A stretch of DNA of 40,661 nucleotides from assembly GCA_024402995.1 (NCBI GenBank), contig JAKSSR010000003.1:1-40661 (forward strand), written 5' to 3'. Positions 16,005-24,486 of this stretch are shown in pieces; positions within the stretch are counted from its first letter, which is position 1, and each line of letters begins with the position of its first letter. A program made the position numbers and the translations under genes. The notes under the pieces are model-generated. The model was given only the letters and a program-made list of their open reading frames with translations. It had not been told where the DNA came from and ran no database searches. This DNA comes from Clostridia bacterium. GTDB taxonomy: Bacteria > Bacillota > Clostridia > Peptostreptococcales > Anaerovoracaceae.

Positions 16005-16872
16005 TTTTCTCCGTAAGAATAATAAGTGCAGAAATAAGGACCAGTATTCCGCCGACAAAGCTGCGGGCAGTAATTGCTTCCTTCATGAAAAGAACGCTGA
16101 TGATCGTTGTGGTAATGGGTTCCAGGATCCCCAGAATGCTGACCGTTGCAGAGCCTGCGCGCTTTACGGCTTCGGGAATAAGGGCGTTGCCGAAGCAAAT
16201 GACCAGGAGAGCAGTAAGCAGTATCCAGAAGAAGGGCCCCCAGCCGGGATGGAGGAAGTCCTGCTTTTTCACAAGGCACATGATCAGAAGAGCCACGTCG
16301 GAAGCGGCTGCGCAGTAGAAGCAGCAGACAGCGCCGGGAAGCTCCCTGATACCGGTCTTGTCGATAAATATGACATAAGTCGCATAACCGATGCTGCTGA
16401 ACAGAGCGATGATTATGCCCTTCATGTTCAAAGCAGATGCGGAGAAGAGTATGACCCAGATGCCGATAATGGCAAAGGTCATGGCAAGAAGCTTGCGCTT
16501 GCTCAGTTTATCCTTGAAGATCAGGTAGTTTGCCAGAGCAATGAGCACCGGATATACATAGTGTATGCAGTAAGTCAGACCGACGGAAATGTAGTCATAG
16601 GACGAATAGAGCAGGACCGGTGTAATGCAGCTGACCAGAACACCGGCTATGCACAGCAGCCCCAGCTGCTTTTTGGTGACCTTGAGGCTGTAACCCTTAT
16701 ACTTGATGAAAGCAAAGAGTATGGGGAGAGCAAGGAAATTGCGAACAAAGGTAACTGCGAAGGTCTCCATGCCTCCGCTCTTGCAGAACTTGGCGGTAAT
16801 TCCGCCGAAACCGTATAAAAGGCTGGCTACAGTTGCCAGCATAATGCCTTTTCTGTATTCTTTATTGTTCAT
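15997..16872 (-). CDS. EamA/DMT family transporter
   Basis: A 291-residue inner-membrane carrier with ten predicted helices in two EamA repeats (about residues 8-140 and 150-285). Markers are SLLYGFGGITAKF in helix 1, FVRNFLALPILF in helix 2, and GSATVSILGILEPITTTIIS in the second repeat. It probably exports or imports metabolites; specificity is not readable. I choose the ATG at 16872 (MNNKEYRKG). It overlaps the end of scpB by 11 nt and has only a distant AGGAGG about 18 nt away, so coupling to scpB translation is likely. Confidence 0.9.
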   Translation of the reverse strand: MNNKEYRKGIMLATVASLLYGFGGITAKFCKSGGMETFAVTFVRNFLALPILFAFIKYKGYSLKVTKKQLGLLCIAGVLVSCITPVLLYSSYDYISVGLTYCIHYVYPVLIALANYLIFKDKLSKRKLLAMTFAIIGIWVILFSASALNMKGIIIALFSSIGYATYVIFIDKTGIRELPGAVCCFYCAAASDVALLIMCLVKKQDFLHPGWGPFFWILLTALLVICFGNALIPEAVKRAGSATVSILGILEPITTTIISVLFMKEAITARSFVGGILVLISALIILTEKND

Positions 16873-17485
16873 TGGGCGCCTGCGGGGCGACCTCCTCTTC
16901 ATTGATAGTATCGAGCATTGAAAGCTGACCGAAAATACTCTCGTCTTCTTCAGCATCTTCGGGAAGCACCGCGCTTATGTCTCCCAGTTCGGGAAGCTCG
17001 GAAAGGCTTTCAAAGCCGAAAAGTTCCAGGAATTTTTTTGTTGTGGCGTAAAGCATGGGACGTCCTATGGACGCTGCCCTGCCCTTTTCACAGATAAGCT
17101 CCTTGCGGAGCAGACCTTCTATGACCCTGTCGCTGCGTATGCCGCGTATGGAGTCGATCTCGCCCTTGGTGACGGGCTGTTTGTACGCAATGACCGCAAG
17201 GACCTCAAGAGCCTGCTGAGACAGTCTCTTTTCCTTTACGGGAGTGCAGAGCTTCTGAATGTAATCATCATTTTCCGGATTGGTGACGATCTGAAAACTC
17301 TTGTCTATCTCCCTGATAAGGAGCCCGCCGTGACGTTCTTCGTACTCACTCTTAAGTTCACGGAATGCCTCTGCCGTGTCGGCCACAGTCATATTGAAAA
17401 GCTCTGCCGCTGTCTTTGCTTCCAGGGGCTCGCCCCAGACAAAGAGCAGAGATTCAAGTGCAGATTTAATTGCCTGATTCGCCAT
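16862..17485 (-). CDS. scpB: Segregation and condensation protein B
   Basis: A 207-residue kleisin-associated protein with two winged-helix domains (about residues 5-85 and 90-165). It binds ScpA and the SMC ATPase to compact and separate chromosomes. Signatures include ALESLLFVWGEPL at the start, LSQQALEVLAVIAYKQPVTK, and RGIRSDRVIEGLLRKELI, then GRPMLYATTKKFLELFG. The acidic C-terminal tail is variable in the family. It overlaps scpA by 20 nt, the usual scpA-scpB arrangement. Confidence 0.96.
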   Translation of the reverse strand: MANQAIKSALESLLFVWGEPLEAKTAAELFNMTVADTAEAFRELKSEYEERHGGLLIREIDKSFQIVTNPENDDYIQKLCTPVKEKRLSQQALEVLAVIAYKQPVTKGEIDSIRGIRSDRVIEGLLRKELICEKGRAASIGRPMLYATTKKFLELFGFESLSELPELGDISAVLPEDAEEDESIFGQLSMLDTINEEEVAPQAPNEQ

Positions 17486-18224
17486 TCTGACCTCCGTTTA
17501 ACAAAGAAACCTTGATGTCCGCAAAACGCTTATTCTGTTCCGCGTCCACGGCGTGCTGCTTTAGAAGCTCCAGCAAAGAGGTAAAGGTCAGGACCTTGCC
17601 GTATTTGCTGCTGTCGTCCTCGATCATTTCGGAAAACATAAGGCTTTTCTTTTTCCGAACAATGAACAGGTCGCGGATCTGACGGATGCGGTTCTCTATG
17701 CTCATGCGGGAACGTTCCAGCCGCTCGTAGTGACGCTTCATGTCGGCCACCTTCTGCTTCTTGAAAAGGAAGCTTCTGAAGGCATTTACAAACTGTTCCG
17801 TGCTGCTGTAAATGCTCTCCTCCGGCTCGCCCACAAACTGGGAAAGATCCTCCTGAGGCTTGCTGTGGATGTGAGACGTTTCCTCTGCCTGCTGCTGCAG
17901 GAAGGCTGCCATGCCCTTGAACTGCTTGTACTCCAGGATTCTGGCGACCAGCTCTTTTCTGGGATCTTCTGCTTCGCCTTCGCCCTCTTCCTCCTGACGG
18001 GGAAGAAGCATGCGGGATTTAAGCTCGATAAGCTCCGCCGCCAGGACCATGAATTCCTGAGCAACGGCAACGTCCTGGCTTTTCATCTCGTTGATATAGT
18101 CCAGATATTGAGTTGTGATCTCCGAGACCCTTATGTCGTAAATGCTCATCTTGGAATGTTCGATGAGGTAAACGAGCAAATCGAAGGGACCCTCGAACTG
18201 TCTCAGTTTTACTTTGTAACTCAT
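17466..18224 (-). CDS. scpA: Segregation and condensation protein A (kleisin)
   Basis: A 252-residue kleisin that links the two heads of the SMC dimer. The N-terminal pattern FEGPFDLLVYLIEHSKMSIYDI is near-diagnostic, followed by EFMVLAAELIELKSRMLLP. Acidic and helical segments lie in the middle. The C-terminal winged helix (about residues 180-245) contains IRDLFIVRKKKSLMFSEM and VLTFTSLLELLKQ. It starts 9 nt after the MATE gene. Confidence 0.96.
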   Translation of the reverse strand: MSYKVKLRQFEGPFDLLVYLIEHSKMSIYDIRVSEITTQYLDYINEMKSQDVAVAQEFMVLAAELIELKSRMLLPRQEEEGEGEAEDPRKELVARILEYKQFKGMAAFLQQQAEETSHIHSKPQEDLSQFVGEPEESIYSSTEQFVNAFRSFLFKKQKVADMKRHYERLERSRMSIENRIRQIRDLFIVRKKKSLMFSEMIEDDSSKYGKVLTFTSLLELLKQHAVDAEQNKRFADIKVSLLNGGQNGESGN

Positions 18225-18233
18225 ATTCTCCGT

Positions 18234-19595
18234 TTACATATTCTCTATCATGTTGTTCAGCCACTTGCCGGAGCGGTAGCGGTTGAAGCAGATAGTGAGC
18301 TTGACTATGTTTTCTATATAGGAGCAGACGATGACCCAGTGAACAGGAAGTCCTATGACCAGGCCCGCGACGTAGACGCAGGGAATACCGATGAGGTACA
18401 TTGTTGAAATTTCAGTAATTGCCGCAAAACGTGTATCGCCTCCGGAACGGAAAATGCCGGAAATGAAAACGGCAATAAGGACGTTGAAGGGAACGCCTAA
18501 GGCCCTTACCAGCATGACCAGCTTTGCCTTTGCCATACCTTCTTCCGTAAGAGCAAAGAGCTGGAGCATAAAGGGGCCCACGGCCATTATTATTACGGCA
18601 ACAGTGACGGAAACTATAAGACCGGTTTTGAGAAGACGGGCTGAAATTTTCCTCGCTTCTTCTTTTTCGTTTTTCCCCAGAGCCTCACCGACAAAGATCA
18701 GGGATGCGTCGCCGCAGGCAAAGCCGGCCTGAACGAAAACGTCCATAATGGCGGAGCAGGCCTGATAAGCGGCATAAGAAGAAATGTCAAGTCTTCCGTA
18801 AATTGCGGAATAAGTAAGGGTCGCAAAACCCCAGAGAGACTCATTGATGGTTGTGGACTTGGTGTTTTTAAGGACTCTCCTGGCAAAGCTTTTATCGAAG
18901 GAGAAAAATTCCTTGAGAGGAGCCGCCAATATGTTCTGCCTTACGAAAACCACAATGATGAGCATGACGATCTCATATCCGCGTGCTGCGCCTGTAGCAA
19001 TGGCAGCGCCTTTTACTCCCAGAGCGGGGCAGCCCAGATTGCCGAAGATCAGCATGTAGTTAAGGACTACGTCAATGATAAAGGAACTGGACGAGATCAT
19101 GAGAGGGATCTTTGTCTGCTGAGTCGCCTTAAGGCTCATGTAAAGGGGCTGACAGAAGCCTACGGCAATGAAATTGACGCAGACATAGCGCAGATAGACG
19201 GAGCCTGTCTCCACCATTTCCGGGATATTGGTCAGAAGCCCCATGATTAAGCGGGGACAAAAGACGGCCATGAGGGTAAACAGCGTGCCCACCGGAACGG
19301 TAAAGCACCAGTTGATGCCTATGGTCTTGCGTATGCCTGCCAGATCTCTGGGCCCCCAGAACTGAGCGTAGAAGGTGGAGCAGCCGCTGCAGAAGCCGAA
19401 GACTACCATCCATTCAAAGAAGCCCAGCTGGCCCGCAAGGCCTACACCGGAAAGGGCTGTTTCGCCAAGACTTCCCACCATGAGGTTGTCCAGGAGGGAC
19501 AGGGAAGAGGCGATGACGCCGCTTGCCACTATGGGCAGCATGACCTGGATCAGGCGTTTATAAAAATTGTCGTTTTTTTCAACCGTTGCTGTCAT
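18234..19595 (-). CDS. MATE family efflux transporter
   Basis: A 453-residue antiporter with 12 predicted helices in two halves. Helix 1-2 carries LPIVASGVIASSLSLLDNLMVG, shown here only by its ends LPIVAS and DNLMVG; the second half contains the ACSAIMDVF and AQ...GDASLIFVGEALG segments typical of MatE proteins. It probably exports cationic compounds or, given the neighbours, an envelope intermediate. The start overlaps the wecB stop by one nt. Substrate and coupling ion (Na+ or H+) cannot be told. Confidence 0.93.
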   Translation of the reverse strand: MTATVEKNDNFYKRLIQVMLPIVASGVIASSLSLLDNLMVGSLGETALSGVGLAGQLGFFEWMVVFGFCSGCSTFYAQFWGPRDLAGIRKTIGINWCFTVPVGTLFTLMAVFCPRLIMGLLTNIPEMVETGSVYLRYVCVNFIAVGFCQPLYMSLKATQQTKIPLMISSSSFIIDVVLNYMLIFGNLGCPALGVKGAAIATGAARGYEIVMLIIVVFVRQNILAAPLKEFFSFDKSFARRVLKNTKSTTINESLWGFATLTYSAIYGRLDISSYAAYQACSAIMDVFVQAGFACGDASLIFVGEALGKNEKEEARKISARLLKTGLIVSVTVAVIIMAVGPFMLQLFALTEEGMAKAKLVMLVRALGVPFNVLIAVFISGIFRSGGDTRFAAITEISTMYLIGIPCVYVAGLVIGLPVHWVIVCSYIENIVKLTICFNRYRSGKWLNNMIENM

Positions 19596-20704
19596 TATTT
19601 GAGTTTTTCTTTAAGAGCGGCTACTATACGCTCGCAGGCATGGCCGTCACCGTAGGGATTGACGGCATGAGCCATTTTTTCGTATTCGGATCTATCTGTA
19701 AGAAGCTGCTTTGCCATGGCGTAGATGGTTTCCTTTTCAACGCCGGCCAGCTTGGCGGTTCCGGCCTCAATGGCCTCGGGACGTTCTGTCTCCCGGCGTA
19801 CGACCAGAACAGGCTTGCCCAGAGTGGGTGCTTCTTCCTGCATTCCACCGGAATCGGTGAGAATGAAGAAGCTCTTTGCCATAAGGTTTACGAAGGGCTG
19901 ATAGGTGAGAGGCTCAATAAGGTGGACATTGCTGATGCCGCCCAGGTACTGAGACGCTTCCTCTCTGACTTTCGGGTTCATGTGAACGGGATAGATGATC
20001 TCAACGTCATCGAATTCTCTTGCGATGTCGGCCAGAGCGCTGAAAATATTTGCCATGAATTCGCCCAGATTTTCGCGTCTGTGGCAGGTAACGGTTATGA
20101 CTCTCTTGCCTTCAAAATCAATGGACTTCAGAGTTTCGTCCTCAAATTCGTAGGGTTTGCCGGCTACGGTAAGGAGAGCGTCGGTAACGGTATTTCCGGT
20201 AATGACAATCTTGGCCGGGTCTATGCCCTCTCTGGTCAGATTGTCCATGTTGCGCTGAGTGGGAGAGAAATGCAGGTCTGCAATATCTCCTGTAAGGACG
20301 CGGTTCATTTCTTCGGGGAAGGGAGAATACTTGTCGTAGGTGCGCAGACCGGCTTCAACGTGGCCGACGGGGATCTGCTGGTAGAAGCAGGCCAGAGCGG
20401 TGACGAAGGTGGTGCTGGTGTCACCGTGTACAAGGACCATGTCCGGCTTTTCCTTCTGAAGTATGGGTTCAAGGCCTTCCAGAATGGAGCGGGTGATCAT
20501 GCTCAGAGTCTGGTTGGGCTTCATGATGTTGATGTCATAATCAGGTGTAAGTTCAAAGAGATCAAGGACCTGATCCAGCATCTGACGGTGCTGGGCGGTA
20601 ACGCACAGAACAGACTCGATCTCAGGATCTTTGTTAAGAGCCTGAACGAGGGGCGCCATTTTTATTGCTTCGGGGCGTGTGCCGAAGACTGTCATGATTT
20701 TCAT
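19595..20704 (-). CDS. wecB: UDP-N-acetylglucosamine 2-epimerase (non-hydrolysing)
   Basis: A 369-residue enzyme (also called MnaA) that interconverts UDP-GlcNAc and UDP-ManNAc for wall polymer linkage units or capsule. Motifs: FGTRPEAIKMAPL at the start, HGDTSTTF, GHVEAGLRT, CHRRENLG, and the substrate loop LTDSGGMQEEAPTLGKPV followed by RRETERPE. All catalytic-region residues look intact. It overlaps the wecA/tagO-type gene by one nt; the two enzymes work next to each other in teichoic-acid or related polymer priming. Confidence 0.96.
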   Translation of the reverse strand: MKIMTVFGTRPEAIKMAPLVQALNKDPEIESVLCVTAQHRQMLDQVLDLFELTPDYDINIMKPNQTLSMITRSILEGLEPILQKEKPDMVLVHGDTSTTFVTALACFYQQIPVGHVEAGLRTYDKYSPFPEEMNRVLTGDIADLHFSPTQRNMDNLTREGIDPAKIVITGNTVTDALLTVAGKPYEFEDETLKSIDFEGKRVITVTCHRRENLGEFMANIFSALADIAREFDDVEIIYPVHMNPKVREEASQYLGGISNVHLIEPLTYQPFVNLMAKSFFILTDSGGMQEEAPTLGKPVLVVRRETERPEAIEAGTAKLAGVEKETIYAMAKQLLTDRSEYEKMAHAVNPYGDGHACERIVAALKEKLK

Positions 20705-21786
20705 TATTTATCCTCCGAGGGACTGGTCTCAGTCTCTGTTTTTTCAGGTTTTTCCTCTGTTTTGATGGGTTCAAAGCCTATGCCCAGGAAAGTGGCGATA
20801 AGTGTAATGGCAATGACCGCAAGTATAAGAGCTTCAAGCTTCATGTGCATGGTCCATACAACACCTGCAATGCCCATGATCCCGCTGATGGAATAGAGGG
20901 CAAGAACGGTTCTCTTCTGACCGAAGCCCAGGGCCATAATGCGGTGATGGAGATGGCCCTTGTCAGCCTCCATAATGGGTCTGTGATTAACAGCACGTCT
21001 GAAAATGGCGTAGCTGGTATCGAAAATAGGCAGGAAGAGTATGAGTATGGGAACGATGGCGGAGAACAGGGTCACGCTCTTGGTGGGGCTTACGCCGAAG
21101 AGGGAGACTGTTGCCAGCAGGAAGCCTAAAAGAAGGGAACCTGCGTCGCCCATAATGATCTTTGCGGGGTTGAAGTTATAAAACAGAAATCCGATAGTGG
21201 CGCCGGCAATGGCCAGCATCATGATCACGGGAACTGTTCTTCCGGTGTAATTTGCCAGATAAGCGCTGGAAAGGCATGCTATGCAGGTAATGCCTCCGGC
21301 AAGTCCGTCCAGACCGTCTACAAGATTGACGGCGTTGGTGATACCAACGATCCAGAAGACCGTCACAATGAGGGATAGCCAGTCGGGGAAGGCGATGTAC
21401 TCGGGACCGAAGGACAGAAGATTGGCCATACCGTTGATCCTCAGAGTGTAGAACCAAACCACAACGGCGCAGACTATCTGGCCAAGAAGCTTGTAGCGGG
21501 CTTTAAGGTTTTTCAGGTCATCTACAATACCGAGAATGAAGATGAGGGTGGCTCCGATAAGGAGTCCCATGACCTGGCTGTCCATGGGAACGAACAGCAG
21601 GAAGGCCGCCACAATGCCGCAGTACATAGCGGATCCGCCGAATCTTGGCAGAGGCTTTTTATGCATTCTGCGATTGTCCTTGGGGATGTCCATGGCCCCT
21701 ATTTTAGGCGCGACCTTAATTGCCACAGGCGTAAGTACCAGGGTAATCAAAAGCGCCGCGAGAAAAGCTGAAAGTGATGCGCTCAT
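20704..21786 (-). CDS. Undecaprenyl-phosphate GlcNAc-1-phosphate transferase (WecA/TagO-like)
   Basis: A 360-residue membrane enzyme of the MraY/GPT family. It loads a sugar phosphate (probably GlcNAc-1-P) onto undecaprenyl phosphate to start a surface polymer. About 10-11 helices are present. Signatures: RMHKKPLPRFGG near residue 42, the Asp pair in GIVDDLKNL, NLVDGLDGLAGG, MGDAGSLLLGF and the histidine motif ADKGHLHHRIM. The HLHHR motif sets it with WecA/TagO rather than MraY. A charged tail rich in Glu, Lys and Thr ends the protein. It starts 6 nt after comEB. Confidence 0.93.
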   Translation of the reverse strand: MSASLSAFLAALLITLVLTPVAIKVAPKIGAMDIPKDNRRMHKKPLPRFGGSAMYCGIVAAFLLFVPMDSQVMGLLIGATLIFILGIVDDLKNLKARYKLLGQIVCAVVVWFYTLRINGMANLLSFGPEYIAFPDWLSLIVTVFWIVGITNAVNLVDGLDGLAGGITCIACLSSAYLANYTGRTVPVIMMLAIAGATIGFLFYNFNPAKIIMGDAGSLLLGFLLATVSLFGVSPTKSVTLFSAIVPILILFLPIFDTSYAIFRRAVNHRPIMEADKGHLHHRIMALGFGQKRTVLALYSISGIMGIAGVVWTMHMKLEALILAVIAITLIATFLGIGFEPIKTEEKPEKTETETSPSEDK

Positions 21787-21792
21787 ATTATT

Positions 21793-22239
21793 TTATTCTC
21801 CGAAAACTTCTACCGTAAGGCCGGCCTCTTTCATCATGTCCTGAGCCAGTTCGTCGGGATAGCTTTCCTTAACGACAACTCTCTTGATGCCGGCGTTGAT
21901 TATCATCTTTGTGCAGATTATGCAGGGCTGGGTAGTGCAGTAAAGAGTTGCGCCTTCAATGCTTGCTCCCATGCAGGCAGCCTGAATAATGGCGTTCTGC
22001 TCGGCGTGGAGACCGCGGCAGAGCTCGTGGCGCTGACCGGAGGGAACCTTCATTTTGTCGCGAAGGCAGCCTGTTTCACTGCAGTGGGAGACACCCTTGG
22101 GCGACCCGTTGTAACCGGTGGCAAGTACTCTGTTGTCTTTGACGATAACGGCGCCGACGCCCCTTCTCAGGCAGGTCGTTCTAGTTCTGGCCAGTTCCGC
22201 CATTTCCATGAAGTATTCGTCCCATGTAGGTCTGCTCAT
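21793..22239 (-). CDS. comEB: dCMP deaminase (ComEB family)
   Basis: A 148-residue zinc deaminase that converts dCMP to dUMP for thymidylate synthesis. The active-site motif HAEQNAI supplies the His zinc ligand and catalytic Glu; PCIICTK supplies the two Cys ligands. The Cys/His-rich segment around [10 protein letters not shown] is the second zinc region common in this family. I choose the ATG at 22239 with AGGAGG seven nt upstream; the 25 extra codons upstream run through the promoter. It is the first gene of an eight-gene run that continues to 15150. Confidence 0.94.
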   Translation of the reverse strand: MSRPTWDEYFMEMAELARTRTTCLRRGVGAVIVKDNRVLATGYNGSPKGVSHCSETGCLRDKMKVPSGQRHELCRGLHAEQNAIIQAACMGASIEGATLYCTTQPCIICTKMIINAGIKRVVVKESYPDELAQDMMKEAGLTVEVFGE

Positions 22240-22268
22240 ATTATGCCTCCTTGTCGCATAAACATAGA

Positions 22269-22296
22269 TAGTATAGTATACCACATTTGTTTGTAA
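22269..22296 (-). promoter_or_regulatory. Promoter of the comEB-led cluster
   Basis: On the minus strand TTTACA is followed after 16 nt by TATACT. An overlapping TGTGGTATACT offers an extended -10 alternative. It lies between the YhbY-operon terminator and the AGGAGG of comEB. Confidence 0.6.
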
Positions 22297-22303
22297 ATAA
22301 AAA

Positions 22304-22328
22304 GAGCGAAGCACCTTTGGCTTCGCTC
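22304..22328 (-). terminator. Terminator of the serine hydrolase-GATase-yhbY operon
   Basis: A 9-bp perfect stem (GAGCGAAGC / GCTTCGCTC) with a 7-nt loop. On the minus strand it is followed by TTTTTATTT, a classic intrinsic terminator. Confidence 0.9.
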
Positions 22329-22429
22329 ATAATATCGGACTACTTAGTACAGTATTGCACATAGTGCCAATAAAAAGTGTAATTATTACATCTTCGTCAA
22401 AAGATCAGGTGCAGACTTGCACCGCGCCT
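22329..22429. other. Untranslated stretch with two symmetric elements between yhbY and its terminator
   Basis: The stretch holds the hairpin GGTGCA-GACT-TGCACC (22409-22424) and the exact 6-1-6 inverted repeat TGTAAT-T-ATTACA (22378-22390). No coding frame is convincing. It may be a long 3' UTR of yhbY or hold a small RNA; the function is unknown. Confidence 0.4.
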
Positions 22430-22723
22430 TTATCTCGGAATGAATATCTGCTTCTTGTCTTTGTTTTCTCTGTAAAGGACAAATCTGCGTCCTATGGCCT
22501 GAACGAATTCCGCGCCGAGTTTCTCCGCTACGGCATTGGCCGCGTCCTTTGGAGCAATGAGACAGCCCTCCTGGATCTTTACCTTTACCATTTCGTGAGC
22601 GGTCAGATAATTGTCGATCTCAATGAGAGTATTCTCGCTGATCTCGTTCTTTCCGATATAGACTGCAGCCTCTAAATCATTGGCCAGTCCCTTTAAATAT
22701 GATCTCTGCTTTCCTGTTAACAT
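22430..22723 (-). CDS. yhbY: YhbY family RNA-binding protein (CRS1-YhbY/CRM domain)
   Basis: A 97-residue single-domain protein of the CRM family, which in bacteria associates with pre-50S ribosomal particles. The pattern MLTGKQRSYLKGLAND at the start matches the family. The GxxG loop region is VYIGKNEISENTL, degenerate at its second Gly compared with the usual GKxGxT; then come VKVKIQEGCLI and IGRRFVLYREN. The ATG at 22723 has an AGGAG site eight nt upstream. It follows the amidotransferase-like gene by 16 nt. Confidence 0.92.
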   Translation of the reverse strand: MLTGKQRSYLKGLANDLEAAVYIGKNEISENTLIEIDNYLTAHEMVKVKIQEGCLIAPKDAANAVAEKLGAEFVQAIGRRFVLYRENKDKKQIFIPR

Positions 22724-22739
22724 ATTATCTCCTCTATGA

Positions 22740-23426
22740 TTATTTATCCCGTCTCTGACGGCAGACACTGAAGAATTTACCGAATACTTTGTCTCTCAGC
22801 TCCGGCTGATCTACCTCCGGATGCCACTGGAAACCTATTATATCACGTCCCGGATAGTCCATGGCCTCGATCACCCCGTCTTCGCTTGATGCCGCAACCC
22901 TCAGAACGGGGGCAGGTTTTCCCACACACTGGTGGTGATAGGAGTTGGTATTGACGACCGGTCCATATACGTCGGAGAACCAGGTGTACGGTTCAAAACG
23001 GACGTCGTGACGGGTAACGTAGTGACCTTCCATGTCCTGTATTACGTCTCCCCCAAAGTAAATATTCAACTCCTGAAGGCCGCTGCAGATTCCCAAAATG
23101 GGCTTTCCTGCATCCACAAAGTGAGTGATTATCTTTTGGTTATAGTGATATTCGTCGAAGTCCTCCGAAGAGAAGGGCAGCTTGCTGTCAAAATAGGAAG
23201 GATCCACGTCTATGTCGCTGCCAGTGATAATAAGGCCGTCGCAAAGACCGCAGACGTCGCTCATGTCTTCCGCCCACATAATGGGGATGAGGGTGACGCC
23301 ATGCATTTCCGCAATTTTTGCGAATACGGTCTGCACCCGACTGTTGACGCGGAAAATATCAAAGCATTCCTCATCCTGAAGCTCACAATAGCGGACAGTG
23401 ATCCCTATTCTAAGTTTTCTTTCCAT
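22740..23426 (-). CDS. Class I glutamine amidotransferase-like / gamma-glutamyl hydrolase (peptidase C26)
   Basis: A 228-residue hydrolase of the PuuD-like C26 family, which cleaves gamma-glutamyl amides such as gamma-Glu-GABA. The nucleophile is the Cys in GICSGLQELN. The second catalytic pair is the His and Glu in GFQWHPEVDQ near the end. LIITGSDIDVDPSYF marks the family's N-terminal half. The domain stands alone with no synthetase partner, so it is a hydrolase rather than a synthase subunit. It starts 15 nt after the serine hydrolase stop, suggesting joint expression. The true substrate could be a gamma-glutamyl peptide. Confidence 0.88.
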   Translation of the reverse strand: MERKLRIGITVRYCELQDEECFDIFRVNSRVQTVFAKIAEMHGVTLIPIMWAEDMSDVCGLCDGLIITGSDIDVDPSYFDSKLPFSSEDFDEYHYNQKIITHFVDAGKPILGICSGLQELNIYFGGDVIQDMEGHYVTRHDVRFEPYTWFSDVYGPVVNTNSYHHQCVGKPAPVLRVAASSEDGVIEAMDYPGRDIIGFQWHPEVDQPELRDKVFGKFFSVCRQRRDK

Positions 23427-23441
23427 TGTCTTTGAACCTCT

Positions 23442-24428
23442 CTATTCGGCGCTTTCGATGAAGGCCTTGATCTTGCCCAGGGAGAGACCTTCGGCAAAGC
23501 TGGCGAGAAGTTCAAAGTAGAAAGGCATGCCTATATCTGTGTTGGTGTAGACTACAGCTCCGTCCTTTGTTTCCGGATCCCAGCAGACGAAATTCTTATA
23601 GCCCCGGTCATCGCCCCAATGCCAGCAGACACCATCGGTTATGCCCCAGCCAAGACCCCAGTCCACACCGTCCGCGGCATGATTCTGAACACGTGTCATT
23701 TCCCTGAAGCTTTCCTCAGACAGACCGCAGCGGTCTTTCATAAGGCTGCAGACATAATGGGCATAGTATTTGGCATTGGCGTAGAAGGACCAGGCGGCGT
23801 TAGGTTCGCCTGTAATTGGGTCCGTGTCAATACTGTCGCGGATCTTGCGCAGCTTGTTTTCTTTGTCAAAGCCGTTGGAAATGCGGGGGGCAAGCTCCGG
23901 AGTCCAGACAACGTCAACGTCCATGGCCCAGGGACCGAAGAACTCTTCGTGCATGATCTGAGGCCAGGATCTGCCCAGCTTTACCTCTGCAAGATGCTGA
24001 AGCAGGTAGTAGCCTTCGCCGGAATAGGAGTAGGAAGTGCCCGGATCAAACTTGAAGGGCATGGGCTTTTCGCTCCAGTTGGGAAGGCCTGTTCCATGGC
24101 ACAGGCACTGGCGGGGAGTTATCTCCGCAAATCTGGGGTCGCCGGACCACACAGGAGCACCCTGAGCGACGGCAGGCTGATCCAGATCCACGATGCCTCT
24201 GTCCGCAAGACGCAGGAAAAGGCAGGCGAAAAGAGCCTTGGTCAGAGATGCGGATTCGTAAAGAGTATCTTCCTTTACGGGAGTTCCCGCAGTATCGGTC
24301 ACGCCCTGAATATGTCGGCTGACTATCTCTCCGTTTTTGATCAGTACGGCGTCCATTCCGGGAATGCCGTATTTCTTTGCTATTTCTTCTGACAGTGACG
24401 CCAGTCGGTGTTCATTGATGATTTTCAT
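23442..24428 (-). CDS. Serine hydrolase, beta-lactamase/class C family (esterase or D-peptidase-like)
   Basis: A 328-residue protein of the penicillin-binding-like serine hydrolase family. The SxxK motif is SLTK in YESASLTKALFAC (about residue 60), giving the nucleophilic Ser and general base Lys. The second motif region is SYSYSGEGYYLLQ, with Tyr-Ser-Tyr-Ser in place of the usual Tyr-x-Asn triad. The third is CWHWGDDRG, which gives His-Trp-Gly in place of Lys-Thr-Gly. No signal peptide is visible, so it is probably cytosolic; esterase or D-amino-acid peptidase activity is more likely than beta-lactamase. It heads the operon with a strong AAGGAGG. Confidence 0.87.
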   Translation of the reverse strand: MKIINEHRLASLSEEIAKKYGIPGMDAVLIKNGEIVSRHIQGVTDTAGTPVKEDTLYESASLTKALFACLFLRLADRGIVDLDQPAVAQGAPVWSGDPRFAEITPRQCLCHGTGLPNWSEKPMPFKFDPGTSYSYSGEGYYLLQHLAEVKLGRSWPQIMHEEFFGPWAMDVDVVWTPELAPRISNGFDKENKLRKIRDSIDTDPITGEPNAAWSFYANAKYYAHYVCSLMKDRCGLSEESFREMTRVQNHAADGVDWGLGWGITDGVCWHWGDDRGYKNFVCWDPETKDGAVVYTNTDIGMPFYFELLASFAEGLSLGKIKAFIESAE

Positions 24429-24457
24429 TATTATTCCTCCTTAATGGGATATATGTT

Positions 24458-24486
24458 ATTATAAAAAGAGGAGGCAAGCATGGCAA
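24458..24486 (-). promoter_or_regulatory. Promoter of the serine hydrolase operon
   Basis: On the minus strand TTGCCA (plus 24481-24486) and TATAAT (24458-24463) are separated by exactly 17 nt. The -35 lies inside the first codons of the divergent acyltransferase gene, so the two genes share very little DNA and may interfere with each other. Confidence 0.7.

Noticed and set aside
19586-20896. A 436-codon open frame antisense to wecB and the end of the WecA/TagO-type gene
   Set aside because: Same cause as above; wecB and the transferase motifs are clear on the minus strand, and this frame has no motif or ribosome site.
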